The position numbers and the translations under genes were made by a program. Of a stretch of 64,000 bases of DNA, positions 33,840 to 44,547 are shown piece after piece. Within the stretch, counting starts at the first letter, position 1, and the number at the start of each line of letters is the position of its first letter. The stretch is from Protopterus annectens. Taxonomy: Eukaryota; Chordata; Ceratodontiformes; Protopteridae. The notes under the pieces were generated by a model that was not told the origin of the DNA, ran no database searches, and saw only the letters and a list, made by a program, of their open reading frames with translations. The stretch spans positions 695,935,070-695,999,069 of the forward strand of contig NC_056748.1 in assembly GCF_019279795.1 (NCBI RefSeq), given 5' to 3'.

Positions 33840-33971
33840 CTGGCGCCCGATCCAGACTTTGGGATTCTGGCCGATCGGGGCCTGCTGCTGGCAGGAAGAC
33901 CCCTACAGTGATGACTGCAACAGGGAACACACTCGAACATCTACATTTATGGTAAGAGTACACAACTGTAC
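33840..33971 (+). repeat. DIRS right inverted terminal repeat
   Basis: Complement of the left terminal repeat over about 90 bases (GGCGCCCGATCCAGACTTTG and CCTACAGTGATGACTGCAAC), followed by the right-specific extension that ends CACAACTGTACT and is copied in the internal complementary region. Confidence 0.87.
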
Positions 33972-34480
33972 TTTATTGCTTCTGCTTGCACTAATTGGTG
34001 TCTGTTCTTTTTTTTTTTATCTTTAATCACTTTCCCACAGATGTAAACTTCTATACTTTCAGAAATCATTAACTTTTAGGTTTGAAGACACCAGTGTTTT
34101 GTCTTTTATTGTCGTAGTAACACCTTGCCTCCATGAAAAAGTAAGAAAAATGTAGTCCTCTGTTGCAGTGTGAAAGATGAGCTGAAACATTTATTGCTAA
34201 AGGAAGAAAACATTTCAATATTCAGTGTTCTCATATTTACTTATCACACAAAATGTATTATTAGATTAAGCCAAGAATCTAAATTCAGACAATCAACTAT
34301 GCAAAAGTAAGATAAAACATATCGACTCTACATATGTTATGATCTGTATACTTTTGTACCTTATCACCCATCTCAACAACCCAAGATTACAGCCTATTAA
34401 CTTAAAAACATGCTTTTGTCTTGCTTTTCTTCTCTTTTTGCATTGTAATGCATATATTTCTTAATTCCAAAAAAAAAAAA
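33972..34480 (-). mobile_element. L1-B, ORF1-ORF2 spacer (part)
   Basis: Aligns with 60165-60650 of L1-C and, in reverse, with 62160-62520 of L1-D. Non-coding spacer between ORF1 and ORF2. Shared stretches include GCTGAAACATTTATTGCTAA, or close variants, and TTAGATTAAGCCAAG. Confidence 0.8.
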
Positions 34481-34824
34481 GAAATAGAAAAGGCAACTGG
34501 GAAAAACACCAACACAGTAGGAAAAACAGTTTATTTAGCGCTTTCATCCGCCAAATGGCTGGACTTCCTCAGAATACAAACCAGACACTGAACAAGCATA
34601 TAAATACCCGCCCATTTAAGGTCAGTAGCACTAAATAATGAATTCATTGAATAATTGATGCTTAATGCATAAAGACAAAATTAAAGTGAAATGCCTAATG
34701 CTTATAAAACAAATACAAAAATGAAAACATGCACAATAAATGACCTATACATGTTAAATATTTCTTGTAAACAGTAAAAAATATATATAAATGTGTGTGT
34801 GTGTGTGTGTGTTATGTATGTATG

Positions 34825-34903
<79 letters not shown>

Positions 34904-34925
34904 TAAATATATAAATCTATGTACA
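34481..34925 (-). repeat. Penelope pseudo-LTR, downstream copy
   Basis: Matches the upstream copy at 38409-38752 over most of its length (for example AAATACCCGCCC and GGCTGGACTTCCTCAG). It carries extra TG and TA microsatellites (about 34792-34898) that the other copy lacks or has only in short form. A hammerhead-like core is at 34531-34572. Confidence 0.85.
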
Positions 34926-35212
34926 TATAAAAAACATGAGCAGTACACATAAAATACAAATGTATAAAAAATGTGTGTTTAAAATTTTAAATGGCAAACA
35001 TAGATTTAAGCTTGAGGAGACTAGCAATGGAAATGACATCATTGAGACCTGGAGAACGTGCAGCATTACACCTAAGCTGCCATCAAAGCTCCAGGAATTC
35101 AAGAAAAATATCACGGGGACCACCTCTAGGGTCAACATCAACATCATCTAAAACAGAAAATTTAAATGAATGCAAAGGAAAACCCTTTATATGTCTATAA
35201 AGGGCATTTTGC

Positions 35213-35647
35213 TCATCTTTTTTTGCTAATGTCATAACAATGCTGATAAATCCTGTACCTAAACTGTCTGATAGTTTTGCCAATGTAAAAACAAGTACAC
35301 TGTTGGCACAAAGCAACATAAACAATGCCATTACTATCACAATTGAATCTCTTCTTGTACTTGATTTTACCATAACCATGTACAAAGCATTCAGTACCCT
35401 CAAGAATAAATTTACACTGAGAACAATGACCGCATTTATTTACTCTACCTGAATATGAATTGGACACGATTCTGTCAATCATAGTTTTAAAATGGGTATC
35501 TTTTTGATAAACCACCAACTGTCTTTCACCAAGTTTGTTAAAAATATTCCCATCACATCTAAAAATCTCCCAAAATTTATTAATGATGCACTTGATTTCT
35601 CTGTATTGTAAATTAAATGGCAAAATCAAGGCCTTACCATGAGACAA
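35213..35647 (-). pseudogene. Penelope GIY-YIG endonuclease domain
   Basis: The C-terminal nuclease of the Penelope ORF. It has the cysteine cluster CGHCSQC and the core GIVYVALCQQCTCFYIGKT, with the catalytic arginine in RQFRYRIYQH. This domain sets Penelope-like elements apart from LINEs and LTR elements. It lies in a different frame from the RT upstream. Confidence 0.88.
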
Positions 35648-35745
35648 GTTGGTCTACCAAACCAGAATCAACAGGATTAACAACTTGAACGAGGGACTTG
35701 CCAAGAAGGGAGGTATAAAACCCAGTTGATCTCTTCCCTGTGACT

Positions 35746-37002
35746 TCAGTAAAGATTTCTGTTAAAAAAATCCTCAGGATAACCCCTCCTCAAAAACATA
35801 TCAAATAACTTAGTGCATTCCTCTAGAAATAAACTTTCTTGACTAACCATCCAGGCCAATCTGACACATTGGCCTTTAACAATGGACTTCTTTTGACGGA
35901 AAGGATGCCATCTCTGGAAATGCAGGTAAGAATTTGAAAAAGTAGGTTTCCTATGTAATGTAGAATCAAAATTACCTGATTCCCTGTTCTTGGAAAGGGT
36001 GACATCCAAAAAATTGACCTGTGTGGCATCAGCTGACATTGTAAACCTTAAAAAATCGGTAGAAGAATTGATGAATTCAAAAAAAGCTTCAATTCTTTCC
36101 TTAGTGTCGACCCAAAAAATAATGATGTCATCAATAAAGCATTTATATAAACAGCTATCTTTAAACTCAGAAGGAAAAATAAAGTTGGTTTCCCAAAAGG
36201 CCATAACTATGTTGGCAAATACAGGTGCACAAGCAGCACCCATGGCAACACCCTGGATTTGCTTGAATAAATGGCCCTCAAAACTAATGAAATTATTTTG
36301 CAAAACTAAATCCATGAGACTACTGATAACCAAACTTTTGTCATGTCCAAGAATAGGTACTAAATATTGAAAAACCAGTCAATGCCAGTATCATGTGGGA
36401 TGCTGGAGTATAAATCTTTGACATCAATGCATACAAAAAGAATATCTTCTCTATATAAACTGTCACTGACATTAGATAAAAAATCCCACAAATCCTTTAT
36501 CACAGCAGGATAACTGTTAAACACGCTCCTGGTCTCCTGATTGATATATTTAGCAATAAAGAATGTCTTGGACCCTTTGACATTAACTGTTTGCCTCAGT
36601 GGGGGATCCTCAAGGCATTTTTGAACCTTGGGAAGACCAAAAATGGTAGGTGTTCTAGGAAATTGGACATTGAAATAGTCCATTTCACTAAGTGAGACTT
36701 GATTGTTTAAAAAAAAAAAGATCCTCAAGGGCCAAATCAATTCTATGAAGAGCCCCATTTAACTCATTTAGAGATATTTCTTCATACACATCCGAAAATA
36801 AAATAGAAAACATTTTATTAACGTAATCATTCGTACTCATGACCACCAGTCCCCCACCTTTATCTGGCTGCATGATACGAGTAGATGCCTCACTACGAAT
36901 GTGCTGTAATAAAAGATGTTCATCCATACTTAAGTTAATAGGGCAACAAGATGGAATACTAACAATTCTCCTGATTTCATCTTCACAAAGTTTTTCAAAC
37001 AC
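35746..37002 (-). pseudogene. Penelope reverse transcriptase
   Basis: From 37002 downwards: IMQPDKGGGLVVM, then FGLPKVQK and DPPLRQTVN, then VCIDVKDLYSSIPHDTG, then GVAMGAACAPVFANI and YKCFIDDIIIFW with the catalytic aspartates. Later: VNFLDVTLSK. All the usual Penelope RT blocks are present in order, spread over three frame segments (36688-37002, 36360-36758 and 35746-36333). The open pieces are long, so decay is mild. Confidence 0.88.
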
Positions 37003-37053
37003 AAGTATTAAAGGATGTAGAGGTGGGTTAAATGTACTGGACCTTTTGTTCCT

Positions 37054-38033
37054 TTATAAATCTGTGTTATACAAGCCGTCATCAAAAAAAATGTTAAAAT
37101 TGAGTTTCTTCAAAAACAGCTTGAATTGAACCAAAACCTGGTCCATTTTGGCTTTCTGTGCAGTAACAAATGTTAAACCTTTTTCAAATAAATTGGCCCA
37201 TTCCTCAGTGACATCAACATGGCTATAATTAAATACTTTAAAATCCCCTATAGTGTCAAAAATAATTTTAACCACAGGATCTGTGTTCAATTCCAATATG
37301 TCTGCCGCCAACCCGCTCTCCCTTTCTCCCTGGTCCATGCTTGTTGGGGGAATGTCTGGGTGGGTGGGTATTTTTGACAGAAGTTCTGATTGTTTTATCC
37401 CCCTCTGATTCATTAATCTCTCGGATCTCCTCAGGGGGGGGGGGGTTGTCTAAAGGGATGTCATCATTGAAATTATCCTGGCCTCCCAATTCATTAACCA
37501 TCACACCAGCATCACTGTCTACACCAACAATACCACCTTCATAATCAATTTGATGTACAGCTGGTGGTCGTAGATAAGCCAGGCCTTTCACATACTCCTG
37601 TTCATCACGGTTAAATTTCTTAACTTTTTTTTGCTTTTAAATCAAGTAATAAACTATCAGTTTTAATAAAGAAATGCCTATATTGTTCAGATTTGACATC
37701 AAATAATAAATGATTTTTAATAGAACTGTCTAAAGTCTCTCTGGCTTTGTTTAAGTCCGCCATTTGTTTCTCATAGTGCCGAATCAAAACTTGCAACAAT
37801 TCACAGCCCTGTTTATTGAAAAGAGAAATCAACTCACAGTGCAAGTCTGAATCATGAATGAGTCCAGATGGATATTTCCATGAACGGAGACCTTTTGGTA
37901 TCCTTTCTATTTTGATGCTTTCATGCAAATAGTCACACTCCAGCTGAAACTTCCTGTATTTCACCACGTCTTGAAATGTTTTTAACTGTCTATCCAAACT
38001 GCCAAAATTGTTAGACTGAATATCTGTAGCCAA
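37054..38033 (-). pseudogene. Penelope N-terminal region
   Basis: Helical, charged N-terminal region of the Penelope protein. One piece (37620-38033) reads SIKIERIPKGLRSWKYPSG and MADLNKARETLDSSIKNH, a pattern I associate with the start of vertebrate Penelope-like ORFs. Then come acidic and proline-rich pieces (37268-37591) and a linker to the RT (37054-37413). No catalytic motif. Confidence 0.7.
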
Positions 38034-38043
38034 ATGAGACTAT

Positions 38044-38391
38044 TTATTTTAACCAGGTCTTAAGACTAAAATTGGAAAAATCATGGACCTGGTTACTGGT
38101 ACTGGCAACCAGAACAAAGCTCTGTCGTGTTCTAACATCCGCCTGAGTATTGGGCACGCCTGTACGTTGCCCCGGTGGAATCTCATCATCCTGGCTTTGT
38201 CTTGAACCAGAAACCAGAGGTTGACTGTTTGAAGGTTGTCCACAATGATTCAAACAAAGTGAATCATTAACTTGTTCAGTAAGTCTTTGAACCAGAGCAG
38301 TTAAATTGTTAACTGCATCCGATAAGGAATTAATCTTCTCCTCCATGTCAGTGGCAGACACATTGCCTTGCACACAAACCAACCAAATCAA
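38044..38391 (-). pseudogene. Extra upstream Penelope ORF with a coiled coil
   Basis: A 115-residue frame at the 5' end of the element with a heptad-like stretch (DMEEKINSLSDAVNNLTALV) and a polar tail. It lies just upstream of the N-terminal region. It may be a separate small protein or the true start of the main ORF; the frames differ (38391 and 38033). I do not recognise it beyond the coiled coil. Confidence 0.5.
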
Positions 38392-38408
38392 AACAAAAAG
38401 TCAAACCA

Positions 38409-38752
38409 GAAATAGAAAAGGCAGCTGTGAAAAACACCAACACAGTAGGAAAAATAGTTTATTTAGCGCTTTCCGCCAGATGGCTGGACTTCCTCAGAAT
38501 ACACACCAGACACTGAACAAGCATATAAATACCCGCCCAATTAAGGTCAGTAGCACCAAATAATGAATTAATTGAATAATTGATGCTTAATGTATAAAGA
38601 CAAAATTAAAGTGAAATGCCTAATGCTTATAAAACAAATACAAAAATGAAAACATACACAATAAATGACCTGTAAATGTTAAATATTTCTTGTAAACCAT
38701 AAAAAAAAATGTATAAATGTGTGTGTGTATGTATATATTAAATATATAAATC
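38409..38752 (-). repeat. Penelope pseudo-LTR, upstream copy
   Basis: Direct repeat of 34481-34925, lacking the long TA expansion. The hammerhead-like core is at 38459-38497. The differences between the two copies are few, which supports a fairly recent insertion. Confidence 0.85.
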
Positions 38753-38757
38753 CCAAT

Positions 38758-39729
38758 ATTAATTCCAAAAAAAGAGGAAAGAAAGAAAAAAAAAGCATGT
38801 TTCATTTGATAACTTTATCACATACAAGAACTAAAAGTATTTTATTATAAAATATGCAGTTTATATTGTGATAAGTTTCATAGAAATACTGTTGATGGAA
38901 AAACAAAATTTTACTTAAGTTACCTTTTTCCTTCTTCCTCCACTCCCCTCGGAGTCCTTCCAAACATTAATGGCATGAAATGAGGCAAATGCTTTTCAGT
39001 TCCTCATAAGTCAAAAAAAGTTCACTCTTTCCACTTAATTCTTATACAGCCACTTTTCATAAATGTGATTGATGCTTTGCAGTCTCAAGTTTATTCACTA
39101 ATTTCAGTATTCCTAGTCTTCCTGTTGGTCTCCATCTCCCAGTTCCAGATTCCTGTTCCATTCCAATGTATTCCCGAGTCTTCTAGAAAACCTGTGTGCT
39201 TTTCTCTGTCTCTCAAATGTTTTCCTTTTGAACAGTGGAAAAGGTTTCACTGGCAAAGTCTCTTCATGTGCTTTATTAACAGACGAATGGGAAGCAAAGT
39301 CCTTTTTTGCTTGAAGGCTCATTTTTTGTTGGACAAACGTTTGCATTTCAATCTTAGCTTGTTCTGCATCAGAAAATGACTTTGATCCTCTAGGAAAAAA
39401 TACTGACGACAGCTGTATACAGCGGCTTGACTCTCACACCTGCCTTTTGACATTCCCTGATTTTCTATAATACATTTATTTCTCTTCTCCTGGTGTACAG
39501 TGAATAATTGTTTTCCACAAACACTCTAGTGTCTCCAACTTTTAATACCTTGCACTTTTGCCAAAGGTTTGTCAGGATCAACTCTTTCTGCTGGCAAGTT
39601 TGCATCTTTACTAGTAAAGATCTTCATTGTTTTCTCATGGCCATATTTGAAGCGTACACACTGTGCGACATTTGAATTAATGGTTATCCCAAAGACATGC
39701 TGTAGGTGGATTGGACACACTAAATTGGC

Positions 39730-39824
<95 letters not shown>

Positions 39825-40505
39825 CTTCTGTGGAAGGTTTGGTGCCGGGCTGGCAACTCGACACCGTAAAACTCAACTGCCAATCATGAGAGGACGGTGA
39901 TCCGCTGTGTCGACCCCTAACCGGGAAAAGCCGAAAGAAGAAGAACAGCTGTGGAGTACCAGTCCATTTGTTTATTTGTGCCCTGACAGTCAGAGTTTCC
40001 CTACATGCTATGTCCACTAATTGTACCATTTTTTTGAAACCTCTCTTCTTGGGCAGTCTCATACTCAGCCAGACTTTTCTTCATTTCGATGTCTGATTTT
40101 TTGCAATATTATCAGCTCATCTGAATATCTGTTTAAAGCTTCTTCCACTTTTTCCAGCCTTTTATTATTTGAATTGATGTACTCATTCAGTCTTAATAAG
40201 CTCTGAGCACATTTGACTTATTTTTTTTCTAGATTACTAAAAGCCATGTCTTGCACCAAAGCTGGAGCTTGAACTTGTTTTTGCTTAACAGCTGTAGGAT
40301 TCTTCCCAGTTAGTGTTTTGTGTTCACCTTTTCTAGTTAATTTTCTTTCATGCTCTTAGTTTCTTCCTTGCAGGCATCCAGGCAGTATACTTACTAGCCA
40401 ATAACTGAATTGTACTCAAGCTGACAATATCTCTAGCTATTTCTCAGTTTCTGTTTTCACACTGTGAGAGCTGAAGTTAAGCTGTTGATCAGTGAGCAGC
40501 CATCT
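38758..40505 (-). pseudogene. L1-B ORF1 region
   Basis: The ORF1 region of L1-B, split by a V-SINE at 39688-39944. Minus-strand frames show VRAQINKWTGTP (about 39990), the block DANLPAERVDPDKPLAKVQG (about 39570) and KRKTFERQRKAHRFSRRLG near 39200. The same blocks in L1-C (LKDRAQRENLRFS, PLLERAHRLYAPN) identify it as the coiled-coil and RRM-type ORF1 of L1. The start codon region is near 40250, and the 5' end of the element is near 40505. Confidence 0.75.
39688..39944 (+). mobile_element. V-SINE-type SINE with RTE-type tail, holding a TG expansion
   Basis: A 5'-truncated copy beginning in CCCAAAGACATGC. It runs on through GGATTGGACACAC, then a run of about 46 TG dinucleotides (39732-39823), then GCCTTCTGTGGAAGG and the tail GATCCGCTGTGTCGACCCCT with CCGAAAGAAGAAGAA. 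It splits L1-B ORF1. Confidence 0.88.
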
Positions 40506-41295
40506 TGGAAGTCTCAAGAAGGAGTAATCTCTTAAGAGACCTATCTGTCCCTCCATAATGTTTTGTCTTGTCACAAGCCCGGTTTAGATCCTTAGATTGG
40601 GTAATCCTCCTGATGATTGTTTTGCAAATGTGTAACAGTTCCATCAGGACTGGATTTGAGAATGCCTTGTAGGTTAGGCATAGATCACCCCTTAATAGTT
40701 GGTAGGAGAGTGAAGGCATAGTGCTTTTAGGTTATCTGCATAGAACATGTTGGTTATATCCTTTTTTTTTTTTTTGTAAGGAACCTTTGAGGCCATTCCA
40801 CATGCTGAAATGTGCATTGTACTCAAGTTATTGGTCTGAGGGCAGAGTATAGTGAGACTATAATGTGTTTGGATCTGGATGCCATTCCCCTACTTATAAG
40901 CTGTGCCACATAGACTTCATCACCAGGACACATGGTGGTCAAAGTTCAGATTACTGTCTGTACCTAGATCTCTACCCTCCTGGTTTACTTTTAGGAATGT
41001 ACTATTAATGTTGTAATTTGCAGAGTGTTTGACTCCTCAAGTGTTTAATTGTGCATTTTTTTTTTTTGCATATAGTTTTAGGCTATGGCTCTGGCACCGA
41101 CTATTTGTCTGAGTTGGACCTTTGTGAAAGATGTCTACCTCGTTGGAGTTTCAGTGATTGCCCCCAACTTGCAGTAATCAGTAGACTTGTCATCCAAAGG
41201 CCATCTTCGTTAGCCTTGACTTCAGAGAAGTTTATTCTGAACAGGAGAGGTCCCAGCACTGAGTTGACCTATTGCTGGATTTGGATTCTCAACAT
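40489..41295 (-). pseudogene. CR1-F RT palm and C-terminal region
   Basis: Minus-strand reading gives a decayed FRINFSEVKA-like and DYCKLGAITET-like stretch near 41150, and SYQLLRGDLCLTYKAFSNPV near 40700, which is the conserved YRLLRxxLCLTYKAMSxP block of CR1. Several frame changes are present. A poly-T run (about 40760) lies inside it. Confidence 0.7.
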
Positions 41296-42017
41296 GTGTG
41301 ATAAGAGACTTCAGGACACAGGTGGACAGTGGTCTCACCTTTGATAACCACATTGCACAACAGTCAGGAAATCCTTCTATGTGGCACACACCATCACTAA
41401 GGGCTTTTCATCCAGAAAAAAGGAGGTCATTGTCCCACTGTACTCATCTCTCATTAGACCCATTATAGAATACAATGCCCCGTTTGGTATGTACCTGTCA
41501 AGACATCTGCAACAACTGGAAAGGCTGCAGAAATACCTCACTAAAAAAATCACAGGCCTAAAGCAGATGCCCTATGCTGACCATCTAAAAAAAACTCCAG
41601 CTGTACTCTGTCACATATCGTCTGCTTAACATACAAGGCCATGTCAAACCCAGAGCTATTGGACATGCTACACTTAAAGAAATCCCAATCCCTCAGAGCC
41701 ACACACTTCAGGGATCTAAACCTTGTCATCACAATAAACAAAACATGCTGGAGGGATAGGTTCCTGACCCAGAGACCCCCCCCCAGACTCTGAAATAGAC
41801 TGCCCATACATGTCAAGCTGAGCGCCTCTTTGGCCCTCTTCAGAAGGAACCTTGACGATTGGATGGGAGATAGGAAATTCACCCCGGGGAACACGTCAGT
41901 CACCCTGCTAGACAGGGGTCCAAGGAATTTAATATTGTGGGAAGAAATGGCCAGGGAATTGTTATGGCTAGACTTGTATAGGCCCTATGGCTGATAGCCT
42001 AGTACCAACCTATGAAC
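41296..42017 (+). mobile_element. CR1 LINE insert, copy CR1-G, inside CR1-F
   Basis: A 5'-truncated CR1 close in sequence to CR1-B (10737-11771). It includes KGFSSRKKEVIVPLYSSLIR and RPIIEYNAPFGMYLSRHLQQ, the C-terminal region and the full 3' tail ending CCTATGAACCC. A frame change lies near 41590 and a C run near 41778. Confidence 0.9.
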
Positions 42018-43529
42018 CCTGTAGGTGAGCCAGATGGCTATCCATCTGGTGATATAGAGATTTATACCCAATGTTGTGAGTTTATCTAAAGTACCCACAT
42101 GGGGAATTGTCAGATGCCTCAGCCTGGTTAAGGTAGGCACTGTTTATCCTCATTCATGGCCTTGGTGACTTTGTGAAATAAGTCCACCAGATTGAGCAGG
42201 CTTGATCTGCCCTTGACAAAGCTGAACTGGGTTGGGTCCAGTATTTATCAGGTCCATGATTATATCTGTGGATTTGCATATGAGACTAGTCAGACTTATG
42301 GGGCTGTAATTTCTTGGGTCTTTTGATGGTCCTTTTATGCAGAGGGATGTCCATTGTCCCTCACTCCCCAGGGACCATTGCCTCTTTGAAGGCTGTGGTT
42401 AAACAGAGAACTTAGTGGGCCTGATAGGTCATGTTTCAAGGTATTTAAGAGACATCCTGGGATATTGCAGGGACGGATCGGGTCCATGTTTTAGAACACA
42501 GTGATGACCTGTTCTTTTGTGATAACTAGTAGAGGAATGGTTGAGGGCATTCCTGGAGGTGATGGGGTGGGTGAAACCTCAAGCTGAATTTATCGGCTAG
42601 CAGATTTGCTATAACTTCTGGTTGGGTGTAGGTGGTGCTTTCTACAACTGACTCGCACTTTGTGGGTGTTGCCCTTAAGATTGGGGACATAACAAAGAAT
42701 GCGTTATGGTTATCCTTTGCATGGAAGGCTTATTTTTCCTCAAAGTTGCCTTTTGAAAACTTGACTAGTCCCCCTGATTTGCTTGTTTAAACTAATGAAG
42801 TGAGTTTTTGCACTGTTATACACTTCCTGTTCTACTTCTGGATAGGATTTTCTTTCTTTTGTTGTATAACCTGTTTATACCAGGAGTCTACCAGTTTAAA
42901 CTAGGTTTATTTCGGTCTGGTACTGCCGTTTATATGCAGCTGTTTATATGGTTATACAGTGCTTTTGTGTACACCTCCGCATAGGCCTCTGTATTTTCTT
43001 GGTTCGGGGAAGCTTGGAAATTAGCTATGTCATCGCTTAATAGAAGCTAGTTAGCCTTAGAAAAGATTTTAAAGGTTCTGGGGTTAGTTGGGGTGTTAGC
43101 ATTATATTTATTTCACAGAAGATTTCTTTGATATGACCTAACTAGTAAGGACATTACACTTGAGGGAGAGGTGTGCAATGCTCCCTTATGCTTATGTGTA
43201 CCAGGTCTAGGATATTTGTACCCCTAGTGGGAGTGCAGACTAGCTGTTCCAGGTCATTTGCATTAACAAAGTCTAGAAATCTTTGAGCCTGCATGTTAGT
43301 GGTTGTGTATGCTTCCCAGTTAATGGAGGGATAGTTAAAAATCACCCATGAGTATGGTGTTGGGCTGAATGATAAGATAATGTATATTCAGGTATGAGAT
43401 GTGTTTGTCCTGAGTCATGGTGGGGGACATGTAGGTAGCAAGGATATAGTAAGAGATTTTACCCATGGTTAGTTGGACATGGAGTAGCTCGTGTGTCATA
43501 TTGTTTGACCAGTCTTGAGATGTGCTCAT
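42018..43529 (-). pseudogene. CR1-F endonuclease and RT finger region
   Basis: Minus-strand reading: endonuclease blocks HELLHVQLTMGK, ILATYMSPTMTQD (43335-43529), NYPSINWEAYTTTNMQAQ and CTPTRGTNILDLV (43154-43345). RT blocks follow toward 42300 (NYSPISLTSLICKS) and 42200 (LCQGQIKPAQS, a decayed FVKGRS-type block). Matches CR1-A in order. Confidence 0.82.
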
Positions 43530-44076
43530 CTTTTATGTAGATTGATAATCTCTCCATCTTTTGCCCTTTCATGTGCAGTGGGGGGGGGGGTCTGACTATA
43601 TATGGAAGGCATTATAGCCTTGCATTACCTGGGTGCTTAATGCAGCTTTGAACCATGTTTCAGTAACTGCATAGATGTCAGCATTCTCCAAGGTGAGGAT
43701 TGCTTCCAAGGGAGTGTAATTTATGTTGAGACTTCCAGCATAGATGACTAATACCTTTAGCATATCATGAGTAGATTTTGCTATGTTGGAAGGCTTATCT
43801 GTTTAGCAATGCATAAGGCACTATAGGGGTGGATAATGATTTGGTCAGAATCCGAAAGCCTAATGGCAAAAGGTACAGACCATCCCTGGCAAAGCAGTGT
43901 GGCCAGTCAGTCATGTTTTCCTAGGCTGACAGGTATTGGATCCCATTGAAGTGACACCAGTAGCTAAACCAATTATTAAAGTCAGTCGTTTGCTGTTGGT
44001 GATGTGGCATTATCCTTGGAGATGGTAGAATGCTGCTCGGTTTTAGGCTCATAACACTGTGACACATTCTGCTATC

Positions 44077-44415
44077 TCAATTGTTTCTCTCTTCCAGGGA
44101 GGTACGTCTCCAGTCATTTACTCCCACATGGACTGTAACTGAGTCACACTGGTACTTGTGGTTTGGTGAACTGAGTGCTTGCATAATCTTGTGAATCCTG
44201 GCTCCTGATAGACAAGTAACTATGACCTTCTCCTTATTCAGCCTGGTGCAAGAGTCATCAGTGCGTCTCACAATAGAGTCTTCTATAAACAAAATATTGG
44301 GTTGTCTGTGTTGTGCCTTATGGGCTCTGTAGCTGAGACACTGTGTGGAGTAGTTTTTTGTGTTGTGTTGTGGTGGGAGTTGTTTGTGTGCATGAAGATT
44401 TGCTGAGGACAGCAT
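44077..44415 (-). pseudogene. CR1-F ORF1, esterase-type domain
   Basis: Reads PNILFIEDSIVRRTDDSC, then VTCLSGARIHKIMQAL and DSVTVHVGVNDWRRTSLEE. The DSIVR, GARI and HVGVND blocks correspond to the SGNH/GDSL-type esterase domain known in ORF1 of many CR1 elements. The catalytic serine of the GDS block is kept (EDSIV here, with G changed to E). Upstream minus-strand sequence (44420-44750) should be the ORF1 N-terminal part but is decayed and holds a TG microsatellite. Confidence 0.78.
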
Positions 44416-44419
44416 CTGG

Positions 44420-44515
44420 GAGGCCTTTGAGGTTTAGGTAAGTTACATGTGAGCATCTTCACATATGTATTAGTGTGTTTGGTCCTTAATTAAGTTGCCA
44501 GTGAGAGAGAGAGAG

Positions 44516-44547
<32 letters not shown>

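Larger units (their letters stand above)
28513..33971 (+). mobile_element. DIRS-type retroelement, close to whole
   Basis: A DIRS-type element with inverted terminal repeats, an internal complementary region, a gag-like region, RT with RNase H, and a tyrosine recombinase, in that order on the plus strand. It sits in the L1-B spacer with no long target-site duplication, as expected for integration by a tyrosine recombinase. The terminal repeats match well, and the coding regions show only a few breaks, so it is young relative to the L1 it entered. It is treated as a fossil. Confidence 0.9.
34481..38757 (-). mobile_element. Penelope-like element with pseudo-LTRs
   Basis: A Penelope-like element on the minus strand: an N-terminal region, RT, then a GIY-YIG endonuclease, bounded by direct repeats (pseudo-LTRs). 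It lies in the L1-B spacer with a direct repeat of about 15 bases at the borders (TTAATTCCAAAAAAA at 34461 and 38759). The coding region is almost all there but is split among frames, so it is inactive and fairly young. The family is close to vertebrate Penelope or Neptune-type elements; I do not assign it further. Confidence 0.88.
23275..40505 (-). mobile_element. L1-like LINE, copy L1-B, in five pieces
   Basis: One minus-strand L1-superfamily LINE with its 5' end near 40505 and its 3' end near 23275. It is present as 38758-40505 (ORF1, split by a V-SINE), 33972-34480 (spacer), 25961-28512 (endonuclease and RT) and 23275-24374 (RT C-terminus and 3' end). Inserts account for about 11.6 kb, leaving about 5.6 kb, a normal length for a full LINE of this type. 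Order and content are confirmed by comparison with L1-C at 45755-62095. Confidence 0.85.
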
